A stretch of 29,408 bases of DNA, taken from the NCBI GenBank assembly GCA_023390955.1, contig JAEWBW010000460.1:1-29408 (forward strand), given 5' to 3'. Positions within the stretch are counted from its first letter, which is position 1, and each line of letters begins with the position of its first letter. The notes below the pieces were generated by a model. The model did no database searches. It saw only the letters and a program-made list of their open reading frames with translations, and had not been told where the DNA came from. The position numbers were made by a program, and so were the translations under genes. The DNA comes from Pseudomonadota bacterium (GTDB taxonomy: Bacteria > Pseudomonadota > Alphaproteobacteria > Rhizobiales > Xanthobacteraceae). Shown here piece by piece: positions 22,482 through 29,329 of this stretch.

Positions 22482-23559
22482 AGATGCGCTCCGCGAATTT
22501 GGCCGTATCCGTGCTCGGCTTGAACACCGAGACGCTCTTGAGATCGTCGGCATAGGCCTTCAGCTCGCGCTTGAGCGTATCGCCAACGGGGTGATGATGA
22601 TGGGTGTGGTAACGCACCATGCCCTCGATATCGGCGAGCGATGCCGTCTTGGGCGCGTAGGGCTGAAACGATTTTGCCGCCTTCTCCGGATTCTGCGATG
22701 CGAACATCGCGGCATCGAGCAGCGCCTGCGTGATGGCGCGCGCCACCGGCGGCTCCTGCCGGACCAGACTGCCGCGCAGCCCGAGAATGCAGCAGCTCTT
22801 CTCGCGATACTCGCCGTCGAGATTGGAGGCGACTTCCTTGTACTGGGCGTCCTTCAGCCAGAGATAGGCGAGCGGATCGGACGACAGGAACGCCTGCACC
22901 TCGCTCTTCTCCACGGCAACGTTGAGCAGATTGCCGGGATAGACGCGCCAGTCGACATCCTTGACCGGATCGATGCCGAGCTTGGCGAGCTGGATCGAGA
23001 AGAAGTTCTTGTCGGGTCCACCGAGATCACCGACGCCGACGACCTTGCCCTTGAGGTCGGCCAGCTTGTTGACGCCGGAATCATTGCGCGACAGCACGCG
23101 CATGCAGCCGCCATGGGTGCCGGCGGCGATCTTGACGTCAAAGCCCTGCTCCAGCGGCTTCAGCCAGCGCAACGCCATGCCAAGGCCGGCATCGCTCTTT
23201 CCGGTCGCAATCGCCTCGAGCAATTGATCGGTCGAACCGGAATAGTTGATCAGCTCGACGTCGAGATTGTGCTTCTGGAACAGGCCGTAATCGATCGCGA
23301 CCGGCACCGGCGCGAGGCAGACCGCGCCGGCATTCCATGACAGCTTCAACTTGCGCGGCGCGCCGGTGAGCGCGGGCGCATCGGACGCGGTCTGGCACAG
23401 CGGGAATTCCGAGAAGTCGATCGCCGGCTTGAGGCCGAGCGGCGCGAACGCCTTTGCACCCATCGCCCCGAGCGGCGCCGCGACGGCGGCAGCGAGGCCC
23501 GCCTGAATCAGATGGCGCCGGTCCAGACCGGATCCGCGGCGCTCGTTGTTGTCAGTCAT
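22459..23559 (-). CDS. ABC transporter substrate-binding protein, SsuA/NrtA type, with histidine cluster
   Basis: A 366-residue periplasmic binding protein of the type 2 fold. The Tat signal is DRRHLIQAG at residues 13-21, then an Ala-rich stretch. The ligand domain starts LKLSWNAGAVCLAPVPVAID; YSGSTDQLLEAIATGKSDAG and LADLKGKVVGVGDLGGPDKN are family landmarks. Near the C-terminus, RYHTHHHHPVG (316-326) holds five His within six residues, uncommon for sulfonate binders and suggestive of metal binding or of a metal-complexed ligand. I start at ATG 23559, 9 bases after AGGAG; upstream Met codons at 23577 and 23607 lack sites. It opens the minus-strand operon and faces another binding-protein gene across a 481-bp control region. 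Confidence 0.86.
   Translation of the reverse strand: MTDNNERRGSGLDRRHLIQAGLAAAVAAPLGAMGAKAFAPLGLKPAIDFSEFPLCQTASDAPALTGAPRKLKLSWNAGAVCLAPVPVAIDYGLFQKHNLDVELINYSGSTDQLLEAIATGKSDAGLGMALRWLKPLEQGFDVKIAAGTHGGCMRVLSRNDSGVNKLADLKGKVVGVGDLGGPDKNFFSIQLAKLGIDPVKDVDWRVYPGNLLNVAVEKSEVQAFLSSDPLAYLWLKDAQYKEVASNLDGEYREKSCCILGLRGSLVRQEPPVARAITQALLDAAMFASQNPEKAAKSFQPYAPKTASLADIEGMVRYHTHHHHPVGDTLKRELKAYADDLKSVSVFKPSTDTAKFAERIYVDVFAV
22591..22608 (-). other. Histidine-cluster codons within binding-protein gene
   Basis: These 18 bases, read on the minus strand, encode His-Thr-His-His-His-His, residues 318-323 of the binding protein. The His codons alternate CAC and CAT, so it is not a simple homopolymer slip. 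Confidence 0.9.
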
Positions 23560-23718
23560 GGGTCCCAGCTCCTGCATTGGCGCAAGGCTCCGCCCTTTGC
23601 GCAACATTAGGCGTTGCGCATGTCCCGTTCGGAGCTGCGTTTAGAGAAAGATTTGCTTTACGGCGATCTGCCGCCGCGTTGATGCGATGCGCAAATGATG
23701 CGGCGCGATGGCTCAACC

Positions 23719-23955
23719 GTCAATGAAATGGAATTTCGAATGTTGCGCGACGCGAGGTCATTCTCTCCATCGGCGCGCGTGCCGACGACGAAAGGATTTT
23801 TCGTGTTCACCTGCGTTGCTCGCCTCGACGCGCGCAACTGAATTGCACAATCGGCGCGCAGAATCGCGTTCGCGCATGACGTCTTCTCGCGCGTGCGCAT
23901 TCGAGGGAACGTCCTTGCCGAACGTGCACGCAATACGGTTGGCCATTTCATTGAC
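23719..23955. repeat. Mirrored 13-bp outward-facing sequence pair
   Basis: GTCAATGAAATGG at 23719-23731 and CCATTTCATTGAC at 23943-23955 are exact reverse complements 211 bases apart. Read outward, each gives CCATTTCATTGAC pointing at the gene on its side, and each ends in the TTGAC core of a -35 hexamer. Exact 13-base matches in mirror positions are unlikely by chance in 481 bases. Confidence 0.8.
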
Positions 23956-23978
23956 TGCATGACGCGCGTTCATAGACT
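23951..23978 (+). promoter_or_regulatory. Predicted promoter for the plus-strand binding-protein gene
   Basis: TTGACT (23951-23956), a 16-base spacer and TAGACT (23973-23978) form a reasonable -35/-10 pair about 60 bases before the start codon. The -35 box is partly made by the right copy of the mirrored 13-mer, so a protein binding that sequence would control it directly. Confidence 0.5.
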
Positions 23979-24000
23979 TCATTGTCTCGCTGCATCGTTC

Positions 24001-24017
24001 GCTCACGCGTCGTGAGC
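24001..24017 (+). promoter_or_regulatory. Leader hairpin before second binding-protein gene
   Basis: GCTCACG and CGTGAGC pair perfectly around CGT. It lies inside the expected 5' leader, 23 bases before the ATG, and could be an operator or an RNA stem affecting translation, since the ribosome site of this gene is weak. Confidence 0.4.
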
Positions 24018-24040
24018 AAGACAGAGACAAGAAACATCAC

Positions 24041-25024
24041 ATGCACACCAACTCTGATATCAACGACCATTCCCTCACGCGCCGGCTGGCGGCCACGTTG
24101 CTCGCAGCCGCCATCACGCTGTCGACCGCGGCGACCTCGTTCGCGGCCGATCAGGTCGTGCTGCGCGTCGGCGACCAGAAGGGCGGCAACCGCTCTCTGC
24201 TGGAGATTTCGGGCTATGCCAGGGACCTGCCCTACAAGATCGAATGGTCGGAATTCCCTGCGGCTGCGCCGATCCTGGAAGCGCTCAACGCCGGTGCGCT
24301 CGACGTCGGCTATACCGGCGATCTCTCCTTCCTGTCGGTCTATGCGGCCGGCGCGCCGATCAAGGCGATCGGCGGCACGCGGTCGGATGCGAAGACGCAG
24401 GCAATCCTCGTGCGTGAAGATTCACCGATCAAGTCGGCCGCCGATCTCAAAGGCAAGCGTCTCGCGGGCACGCGCGGCGGCTGGGGCCAGTTCCTGATCA
24501 ACGCGACGCTGGAGAAGACCCAGATCAGAATCGAGGACGCGACCTTCGCGCCGCTCGGGCCGGTCGATGCCAAGATCGCGCTGCTTGCCGGCTCGATCGA
24601 TGCCTGGGCGGTATGGGAGCCCTACATCTCGTTCGCGACGCTGAAGGACAAGGCGCGCGTGATCGCCAATGGCGAGGGATTGACGCCGACCATCACCTTC
24701 ATCGTGGCGTCGGACAACGCCATCGCGACCAAGCGGGCGGCGGTGCAGGATCTGGTGGTGCGGTTGAACAAGGCGCGGCTGTGGTCGCTGGATCACGTCG
24801 GTGAATATGCCAAGAACACGGCCGAGCTGACCAAGCTGCCGGAGGACGTGCTGTTCGCGGCCTACACCGCGCAGCGCACCAGCCCGATCGCGATCGATGC
24901 TGGTGTGGTGAAGGAGGTGCAGGAAGCCTCGGACCGCTCGACGCGCTACGGCATCCTGCCGAAGACGCTCGATGTGAACAAGGCGGTCGACCGCAGCTTC
25001 ACGGCTGCGGCCGCATCGAACTAG
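24041..25024 (+). CDS. ssuA: ABC transporter substrate-binding protein, aliphatic-sulfonate type (SsuA-like)
   Basis: A 327-residue periplasmic binding protein. The Sec signal runs to about residue 36 (A-T-S-F-A-A-D). VVLRVGDQKGGNRSLLEISG, WSEFPAAAPILEALNAGALD, VGYTGDLSFLSVYAAGAPIK and GTRGGWGQFLINATLEKT are SsuA landmarks, and length matches the family. It is more SsuA-like than the Tat-exported protein on the other arm and lacks a His cluster. It stands apart from permease and ATPase, which lie on the divergent arm, so both binding proteins may serve one channel. Upstream is a predicted promoter but only a weak purine-rich ribosome site. A 32-residue membrane-peptide ORF follows after 14 bases. 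Confidence 0.88.
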   Translation: MHTNSDINDHSLTRRLAATLLAAAITLSTAATSFAADQVVLRVGDQKGGNRSLLEISGYARDLPYKIEWSEFPAAAPILEALNAGALDVGYTGDLSFLSVYAAGAPIKAIGGTRSDAKTQAILVREDSPIKSAADLKGKRLAGTRGGWGQFLINATLEKTQIRIEDATFAPLGPVDAKIALLAGSIDAWAVWEPYISFATLKDKARVIANGEGLTPTITFIVASDNAIATKRAAVQDLVVRLNKARLWSLDHVGEYAKNTAELTKLPEDVLFAAYTAQRTSPIAIDAGVVKEVQEASDRSTRYGILPKTLDVNKAVDRSFTAAAASN

Positions 25025-25038
25025 GTGGAGGCGGCGGG

Positions 25039-25137
25039 ATGCGCGGGCTTCACCTCAAGGCCGGCCCGCTGCATCTCGCCGCGATCGTGCTCGCACATTT
25101 CGCCTGCATGAGCCTGATCGTCTGGCTCTCGCTCTAG
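25039..25137 (+). CDS. 32-residue predicted single-pass membrane peptide
   Basis: A short ORF, MRGLHLKAGPLHLAAIVLAH then FACMSLIVWLSL. The N-terminus is basic and residues 12-32 are hydrophobic, so one membrane pass is expected with the N-terminus inside. GGAGG at 25027-25031 lies 7 bases before the ATG, a better ribosome site than that of the gene upstream. It begins 14 bases after the binding-protein stop and ends one base before the convergent tyrosine-rich gene. I know of no named family. It could be a small accessory subunit of the transporter; that is inference from position. Confidence 0.6.
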   Translation: MRGLHLKAGPLHLAAIVLAHFACMSLIVWLSL

Positions 25138-25138
25138 A

Positions 25139-25648
25139 TCACCAGCCGCGATAATAGGCGCGACGCGGCCCGTAGGCGCGATAGCCGTAATACGGGCGAT
25201 ACGCGCGGTAGCCGTAAGGACGGACGTAGGGACGGTAATAGGGGCGATAGCCATAGTACCGCGGAGCGTAGTAGCGCCGGACGTAAGGCCGGTAGTAACC
25301 GCCGCCGTAATAGGGCGCATAGCCGCCGCCGTAATAGGCGGGCGCGTAACCGTATCCACCGCCATAGCCGTAAGCTGGATATCCGTAGCCATAGCCGCCG
25401 CCATAGTACGGGCTGCCATAGGCGTAGGGTGCGCTCGCGATGGCACCGCCGATGATGGCGCCGGCGGCCAGACCACCGATGCCCCAGCCCCAGCCGCCGC
25501 CACGCCAATGCACCTGCGTGGTGCTGTCCGACGTCGCGGCCTTCATCGCCGCCACATTGACCGGCATCGGGGCCGCCGCGGCCTGCTCGACCTGAGCGGC
25601 CATCACAATGCCGACCGTGCAGGCAATCGCCGTCTTCCAGAAACTCAT
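25139..25648 (-). CDS. Exported tyrosine/glycine-rich low-complexity protein
   Basis: A 169-residue protein. A Sec signal occupies residues 1-26 (ending A-A-A-A). GGGWGWGIGGLAAGAIIGGA (50-69) is a glycine-zipper-like hydrophobic segment. Residues 75-169 are low complexity with 36 Tyr in 95, built from YGGGY, YGYG, RPYY and YRAY units, becoming Arg-rich towards the end. Proteins of this design are frequent in Bradyrhizobium and are taken to be cell-envelope components; none has an assigned enzymatic role that I know of. The basic, aromatic C-terminus might bind polysaccharide or form dityrosine contacts. GAGGGAG precedes the ATG, and an 8-bp TGACGTCA palindrome (25665-25672) lies just upstream. 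It converges on the 32-residue ORF. Confidence 0.8.
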   Translation of the reverse strand: MSFWKTAIACTVGIVMAAQVEQAAAAPMPVNVAAMKAATSDSTTQVHWRGGGWGWGIGGLAAGAIIGGAIASAPYAYGSPYYGGGYGYGYPAYGYGGGYGYAPAYYGGGYAPYYGGGYYRPYVRRYYAPRYYGYRPYYRPYVRPYGYRAYRPYYGYRAYGPRRAYYRGW

Positions 25649-25977
25649 CGCCCTACTCCCTCTTTGACGTCACTTGGCAAAAGGATCGTGCCCTATGATC
25701 GGGCATCTTTGACTTGAGTAAAAGCCTCGAATTTGCGTGCAGCGCACAAGAGCCCGCCCATGCCTAAATTGTGATCGCCCCTCATGGGCGGATATGACGC
25801 GGAGACGACGACGGCCGGACCGATCGCCTGCGGCAAAGCATTAAGCTTCCTGCGTTCGCAACCAACAACCTCCTTCCCGACTTACTGTTCATATCGCTAC
25901 TATCGGTTCCAATGGCACGACGGAGGCTCTTCGCGAGAGGGAGTCCCGGCCTTTGCCAGACTGCGTGGGAGGAAGAC
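25649..25977. promoter_or_regulatory. Divergent control region between tyrosine-rich gene and glgC
   Basis: A 329-bp gap with no gene that I can support. It contains TGACGTCA (25665-25672), a perfect 8-bp palindrome, and TGCCC-N7-GGGCA (25689-25705), an inverted repeat. The glgC side has CGCCCATGCCTAAATTGTGA and an AT-richer stretch near 25890, ending with GGGAGG before the start codon at 25978. An ORF in frame with glgC runs back to 25912, but its codons are poor. Exact promoter boxes are not clear to me. Confidence 0.45.
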
Positions 25978-27243
25978 ATGAGTCCCGGAAATGAGCCGCT
26001 CGCCCGCCAGGCGCTGGCCTTCGTCCTGGCCGGAGGCCGGGGAAGCCGGCTCCTGGAGCTGACCGACCGCCGCGCCAAGCCCGCGGTCTATTTCGGCGGC
26101 AAGTCGCGCATCATCGATTTCGCATTGTCCAATGCCGTCAACTCCGGCATCCGCCGCATCGCGGTCGCCACCCAGTACAAGGCGCACAGCCTGATCCGGC
26201 ATCTGCAGATGGGATGGAACTTCTTCCGTCCCGAGCGCAACGAGAGTTTTGACATCCTGCCCGCGAGCCAGCGCGTCTCGGAATCGATGTGGTACGTCGG
26301 CACGGCAGACGCCGTGTACCAGAACATCGACATCATCGAGTCGCACAACGCCCGCTTCATCGTGGTGCTCGCCGGCGACCACATCTACAAGATGGATTAC
26401 GAGGTGATGCTGCGCCAGCATGTCGAGAGCGGCGCCGACGTCACCGTGGGCTGCCTCGAAATGCCGCGGGCGGAATCCTCAGGCTTCGGCATCATGCATA
26501 TCGACGAGAACGGCTGGATCCAGGAGTTCCTTGAAAAACCCGCCGATCCGCCGCCGATGCCCGGCAAGCCCGACGTGTCGCTTGCGAGCATGGGCATCTA
26601 TGTGTTCGATACGAAATTCCTGTTCGACCAGCTCAAGCGCGACGCCGAGGATTCCAATTCCAACCACGATTTCGGCCGCGACATCATTCCCTATATCGTG
26701 AAGAACGGCCGCGCCATCGCGCACCAGTTCTCGACCTCCTGCGTCCGCTCCGGCGAAGGCCGTCCCGCCTATTGGCGCGATGTCGGAACCGTCGACGCCT
26801 ATTGGGCCGCCAACATCGATCTCACCGACGTGGTGCCCGAGCTCGACCTGTTCGATCGCTCCTGGCCGATCTGGTCCTACGCCGAGATCACGCCACCGGC
26901 GAAATTCGTGCACGACGAGGAGAGCCGGCGCGGGCAAGCGGTGTCATCGCTCGTCTCCGGCGGCTGCATCATCTCCGGCGCGTCGCTGCGCCGCTCGCTG
27001 CTGTTCACGGGCGTGCGCATCAACTCCTATGCCAATGTCGAGAACGCCGTGATCATGCCCTACGTGAATGTCGGGCGCGGCGCGCGGCTGAAGAACGTCG
27101 TGATCGACCGCGGTGTCGAGATCCCTGAAGGCCTCGTGGTCGGCGAAGACCCCGGGGAGGATGCAAAGCGCTATCGCGTGTCCGGACAAGGCATCGCGCT
27201 GATCACGCAGCCGATGATCGACAGGCTGGCTGCATGGCGCTGA
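25978..27243 (+). CDS. glgC: Glucose-1-phosphate adenylyltransferase
   Basis: A 421-residue cytoplasmic enzyme making ADP-glucose from glucose-1-phosphate and ATP, the committed step of bacterial glycogen synthesis. The nucleotide loop LAGGRGSRLLELTDRRAKPA starts at residue 17; YFGGKSRIIDFALSN, WYVGTADAVYQN and VLAGDHIYKMDYEVML are the substrate and catalytic motifs, and ASMGIYVFD the sugar-site segment. The C-terminal beta-helix begins about residue 330 (SLVSGGCIISGASLRRSLLF). Length and motifs are standard. I start at ATG 25978, behind GGGAGG; the open frame reaches 25912. Its last 10 bases overlap glgA, so the two are coupled. Allosteric control by glycolytic intermediates is family knowledge and is not visible here. 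Confidence 0.95.
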   Translation: MSPGNEPLARQALAFVLAGGRGSRLLELTDRRAKPAVYFGGKSRIIDFALSNAVNSGIRRIAVATQYKAHSLIRHLQMGWNFFRPERNESFDILPASQRVSESMWYVGTADAVYQNIDIIESHNARFIVVLAGDHIYKMDYEVMLRQHVESGADVTVGCLEMPRAESSGFGIMHIDENGWIQEFLEKPADPPPMPGKPDVSLASMGIYVFDTKFLFDQLKRDAEDSNSNHDFGRDIIPYIVKNGRAIAHQFSTSCVRSGEGRPAYWRDVGTVDAYWAANIDLTDVVPELDLFDRSWPIWSYAEITPPAKFVHDEESRRGQAVSSLVSGGCIISGASLRRSLLFTGVRINSYANVENAVIMPYVNVGRGARLKNVVIDRGVEIPEGLVVGEDPGEDAKRYRVSGQGIALITQPMIDRLAAWR

Positions 27244-28688
27244 CACGCGTCCTCGCGGTCACATCGGAAATATATCCGATCATCAAGACCGGCGGCCTTG
27301 CGGATGTCGCGGGCGCGCTGCCGGCTGCGTTGAAAGACCATGGCGTCGAGATGCACACGCTGGTGCCGGGCTATCCGGCGGTGACGCGCGGATTCCAGCA
27401 AGCGGAAGAAATCCGGCGCTGGCCGGATTATTTCGGCGGGCCCGGCCGGCTGCTGGCAGGAAGGCGCGACGATCTCGATCTCTTCGTGCTCGACGTGCCG
27501 CATCTGTTCGACCGGCCGGGTAACCCTTACGTCACGCCTGAAGGCACCGACTGGCCCGACAACGGCGTTCGCTTCGCGGCGCTGTCGCGTATCGCCGCCG
27601 ATATCGGTCTCGGCCTTGTCCCTGCGTTCGTGCCTGACATCGTGCACGCGCATGACTGGCAGGCGGGGCTGGCGCCGGCCTATCTGCATTATCACAGCGG
27701 CGCGCGGCCCGGCAGCGTGATGACCATTCACAACATGGCCTATCAGGGCAAGTTCGCCCGCGAGCTGATCGGCGCCATCGGTCTGCCCTGGGATGGCTTC
27801 AACGTCCGCGGCCTCGAATATTTCGGCGGCATCAGTTTTCTCAAGGCCGGCCTGCAATTCGCCGACCGCATCACGACGGTGTCGCCGACCTATGCGCGGG
27901 AAATCCAGAGCGACGAAGGCGGCATGGGGCTCGGCGGACTGCTGCGCGAGCGGTCGGGCGCCCTGAGCGGCATCCTCAACGGAATCGACATCGCGGTGTG
28001 GAATCCCGAGACCGATCCGCACATCGCCGCGCGCTTCGGAGGTAATGAGCTGACGCTGCGGGCCGCGAACAAGGTGACGCTGCAGCAGCAATTCAATCTC
28101 GATCCCTCGCCGCAAACGCCCGTGCTGGGCGTCATCAGCCGGCTGTCCTGGCAGAAAGGTCTCGACCTCCTGCTCGCGGCGATCCCGACGATGCTGAGCG
28201 AGAACATGCAGCTCGCGCTGCTCGGCAGCGGCGACCGCGATCTGCAGGATGGCTACCAGGCGGCGGCGCGCGCGCATCCGGGCCGAATTGGAGTCGTGAT
28301 CGGCTATGACGAGATTCTCGCCCATCTGATCCAGGCCGGCTCCGACGCGCTCGTCGTACCATCGCGGTTCGAGCCGTGCGGCCTCACCCAGCTCTGCGCG
28401 CTGCGCTATGGCGCAGTGCCGATCGTCTCAAATGTCGGTGGGCTCGCCGACACTGTCGTCGATATCGCAGAGGCCGACAGCTCCGGCCATGACGCGACCG
28501 GGTTCAAGTTCGCCTCCGTCACCGCCGAAGGCCTCAAGGGCACGCTGCGCAAGGCCAACCTCGCCTACCACGATCCGCTGACCTGGCGCCGGCTGCAGCT
28601 GAGCGGGATGGCGACCGATGTGTCCTGGCGTCACCGCGCCGGCGACTACGCCACGCTCTACCGCGAGATCATCGCCGCGAACCGGTAG
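27234..28688 (+). CDS. glgA: Glycogen synthase, ADP-glucose-dependent (GT5)
   Basis: A 484-residue cytoplasmic glycosyltransferase extending alpha-1,4-glucan chains from ADP-glucose. KTGGLADVAGALPAAL at residues 18-33 is the ADP-glucose loop. HAHDWQAGLAPAYL, TIHNMAYQG, FLKAGLQFADRITTVSPTYA and NGIDIAVWNPETDP follow in family order. The C-domain has VISRLSWQKGLDLLL and PSRFEPCGLTQLCALRYGAV, which includes the retaining-enzyme E-x7-type catalytic Glu region. It starts within the end of glgC (10-bp overlap). Branching enzyme and phosphorylase genes are not in the window, so they are elsewhere or beyond the edge. Confidence 0.95.
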   Translation: MALTRVLAVTSEIYPIIKTGGLADVAGALPAALKDHGVEMHTLVPGYPAVTRGFQQAEEIRRWPDYFGGPGRLLAGRRDDLDLFVLDVPHLFDRPGNPYVTPEGTDWPDNGVRFAALSRIAADIGLGLVPAFVPDIVHAHDWQAGLAPAYLHYHSGARPGSVMTIHNMAYQGKFARELIGAIGLPWDGFNVRGLEYFGGISFLKAGLQFADRITTVSPTYAREIQSDEGGMGLGGLLRERSGALSGILNGIDIAVWNPETDPHIAARFGGNELTLRAANKVTLQQQFNLDPSPQTPVLGVISRLSWQKGLDLLLAAIPTMLSENMQLALLGSGDRDLQDGYQAAARAHPGRIGVVIGYDEILAHLIQAGSDALVVPSRFEPCGLTQLCALRYGAVPIVSNVGGLADTVVDIAEADSSGHDATGFKFASVTAEGLKGTLRKANLAYHDPLTWRRLQLSGMATDVSWRHRAGDYATLYREIIAANR

Positions 28689-28730
28689 TGGCCCGGATCA
28701 GCTGATACCTTTGCACCGCCAAATCCGTGC

Positions 28731-28736
28731 TATAGA
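28731..28736 (+). promoter_or_regulatory. Possible -10 box very close to the SemiSWEET start
   Basis: TATAGA ends 8 bases before the SemiSWEET ATG at 28745. If it is used, transcription would start at or within a few bases of the ATG and the message would be leaderless or nearly so. The -35 candidate TTGCAC (28711-28716) is only 14 bases away, short of the usual spacing, so confidence is low. Confidence 0.3.
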
Positions 28737-28744
28737 GCGGCCCC

Positions 28745-29005
28745 ATGGAACCGTTCGTCATCAAGCTGCTCGGGTTCGCCGCCGCGACCTGCACGACGCT
28801 GGCCTATGCGCCGCAATTCATCAAGGTGTGGAGGACCCGCTCCACCGAGGACATCTCGCTCGGCATGTTCCTGGTGATGATGCTGGGTCTTGCGCTCTGG
28901 CTGATCTACGGCCTGCTCAGCGGCGACGCCCCGCTGGTCGCGGCCAATGCGGTCACCATGGTGCTCGCCGGCGGCATCCTGTTCATGAAGTTGAAATACG
29001 GCTGA
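28745..29005 (+). CDS. SemiSWEET sugar transporter
   Basis: An 86-residue inner-membrane protein with three transmembrane helices, about residues 5-23, 38-59 and 65-82, the half-size relative of eukaryotic SWEETs that works as a dimer. The PQ motif is in YAPQFIKVWRTRST (21-34), followed by DISLGMF, and the second helix has the conserved LWLIYGLL. SemiSWEETs carry sugars down their gradient; a Bradyrhizobium member was reported to move sucrose (established literature). It follows glgA by 56 bases on the same strand, an apt place for a sugar carrier next to glycogen synthesis. There is no clear ribosome site before the ATG, and a -10-like TATAGA is only 8 bases away. Confidence 0.9.
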   Translation: MEPFVIKLLGFAAATCTTLAYAPQFIKVWRTRSTEDISLGMFLVMMLGLALWLIYGLLSGDAPLVAANAVTMVLAGGILFMKLKYG

Positions 29006-29082
29006 CACCCTTTTTCGAAAACAACCCCATGCACAGTAGAACGGGCCGCTTCAGGCTCGCATTCGCTTTTGCCGAATTTATC

Positions 29083-29112
29083 TTGACGCGTCGGGCAAAA
29101 CAGGCGTATAAG
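29083..29112 (+). promoter_or_regulatory. Predicted strong promoter near the right edge
   Basis: TTGACG (29083-29088), an 18-base spacer and TATAAG (29107-29112) is the best match to a sigma-70 promoter in the window. It points rightward, where the more convincing ORF is on the opposite strand, so it may serve a gene beyond the edge, the ambiguous plus frame ending at 29407, or an unannotated RNA. Confidence 0.5.
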
Positions 29113-29116
29113 TTCA

Positions 29117-29329
29117 TCATCGGCCGGAATTGAGCTCGCCCAGGAGATCGCGGACGCCGGCGATCCAGTCCGGCGCGAAGCGCTCGGCGTCAGTCAACCA
29201 GTCGCACAACGAGGGGACTGCGCGGTCAATGCCGGCGCGCTCGTCGACCCATGCGGAGACGATCAGTTCTGCGGCCTCCCCGATCTTGAAGCCGGCGCAG
29301 GCGTGAAAGCGCTGGTCGAACGCATCCAT
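29117..29329 (-). CDS. Hypothetical protein, possibly cut by the window edge
   Basis: From ATG 29329 a 70-residue protein, MDAFDQRFHACAGFKIGEAA through DWLTDAERFAPDWIAGVRDL and ending LNSGR. I do not recognise it. Third-position G or C is very high across 29117-29329, as in real genes of this DNA, and the residue mix (three Trp, many Asp and Glu) is protein-like. The frame stays open to the window end, so the true start may lie outside. However, codons become less biased beyond 29329, and there a plus-strand frame ending KERLTFGFSIPEELSEL at 29407 looks better. Both may be coding ends that overlap, or one is a shadow. Confidence is limited for that reason. Confidence 0.5.
   Translation of the reverse strand: MDAFDQRFHACAGFKIGEAAELIVSAWVDERAGIDRAVPSLCDWLTDAERFAPDWIAGVRDLLGELNSGR

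Larger units (their letters stand above)
23560..24040. promoter_or_regulatory. Divergent control region of the sulfonate-type system
   Basis: This 481-bp gap between two divergent binding-protein genes is AT-richer than its neighbours and has no ORF with coding character. It holds an 8-bp inverted repeat, TGCGCAAC-N7-GTTGCGCA (23598-23620), in the minus-side leader. It also has the mirrored 13-mer pair described next, a plus-strand promoter (23951-23978) and a GCTCACG-CGT-CGTGAGC hairpin (24001-24017) 23 bases before the plus gene. The many control-like structures fit sulfur-status regulation; no regulator gene is in the window. Confidence 0.6.

Noticed and set aside
23658..23962. Two overlapping ORFs (84 and 100 residues) on opposite strands in the sulfonate control region
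   Set aside because: Both contain S-M-K-W only because the mirrored 13-mer is read in both. Their codons lack GC bias and there are no ribosome sites.
25139..25500. Dense short DNA repeats that could suggest a CRISPR or minisatellite
   Set aside because: They are codon-level repeats of Tyr/Gly/Arg units within one reading frame, with no constant repeat-spacer period.
27171..28325. 384-residue minus-strand open frame
   Set aside because: Antisense to glgA; glgA has every family motif.
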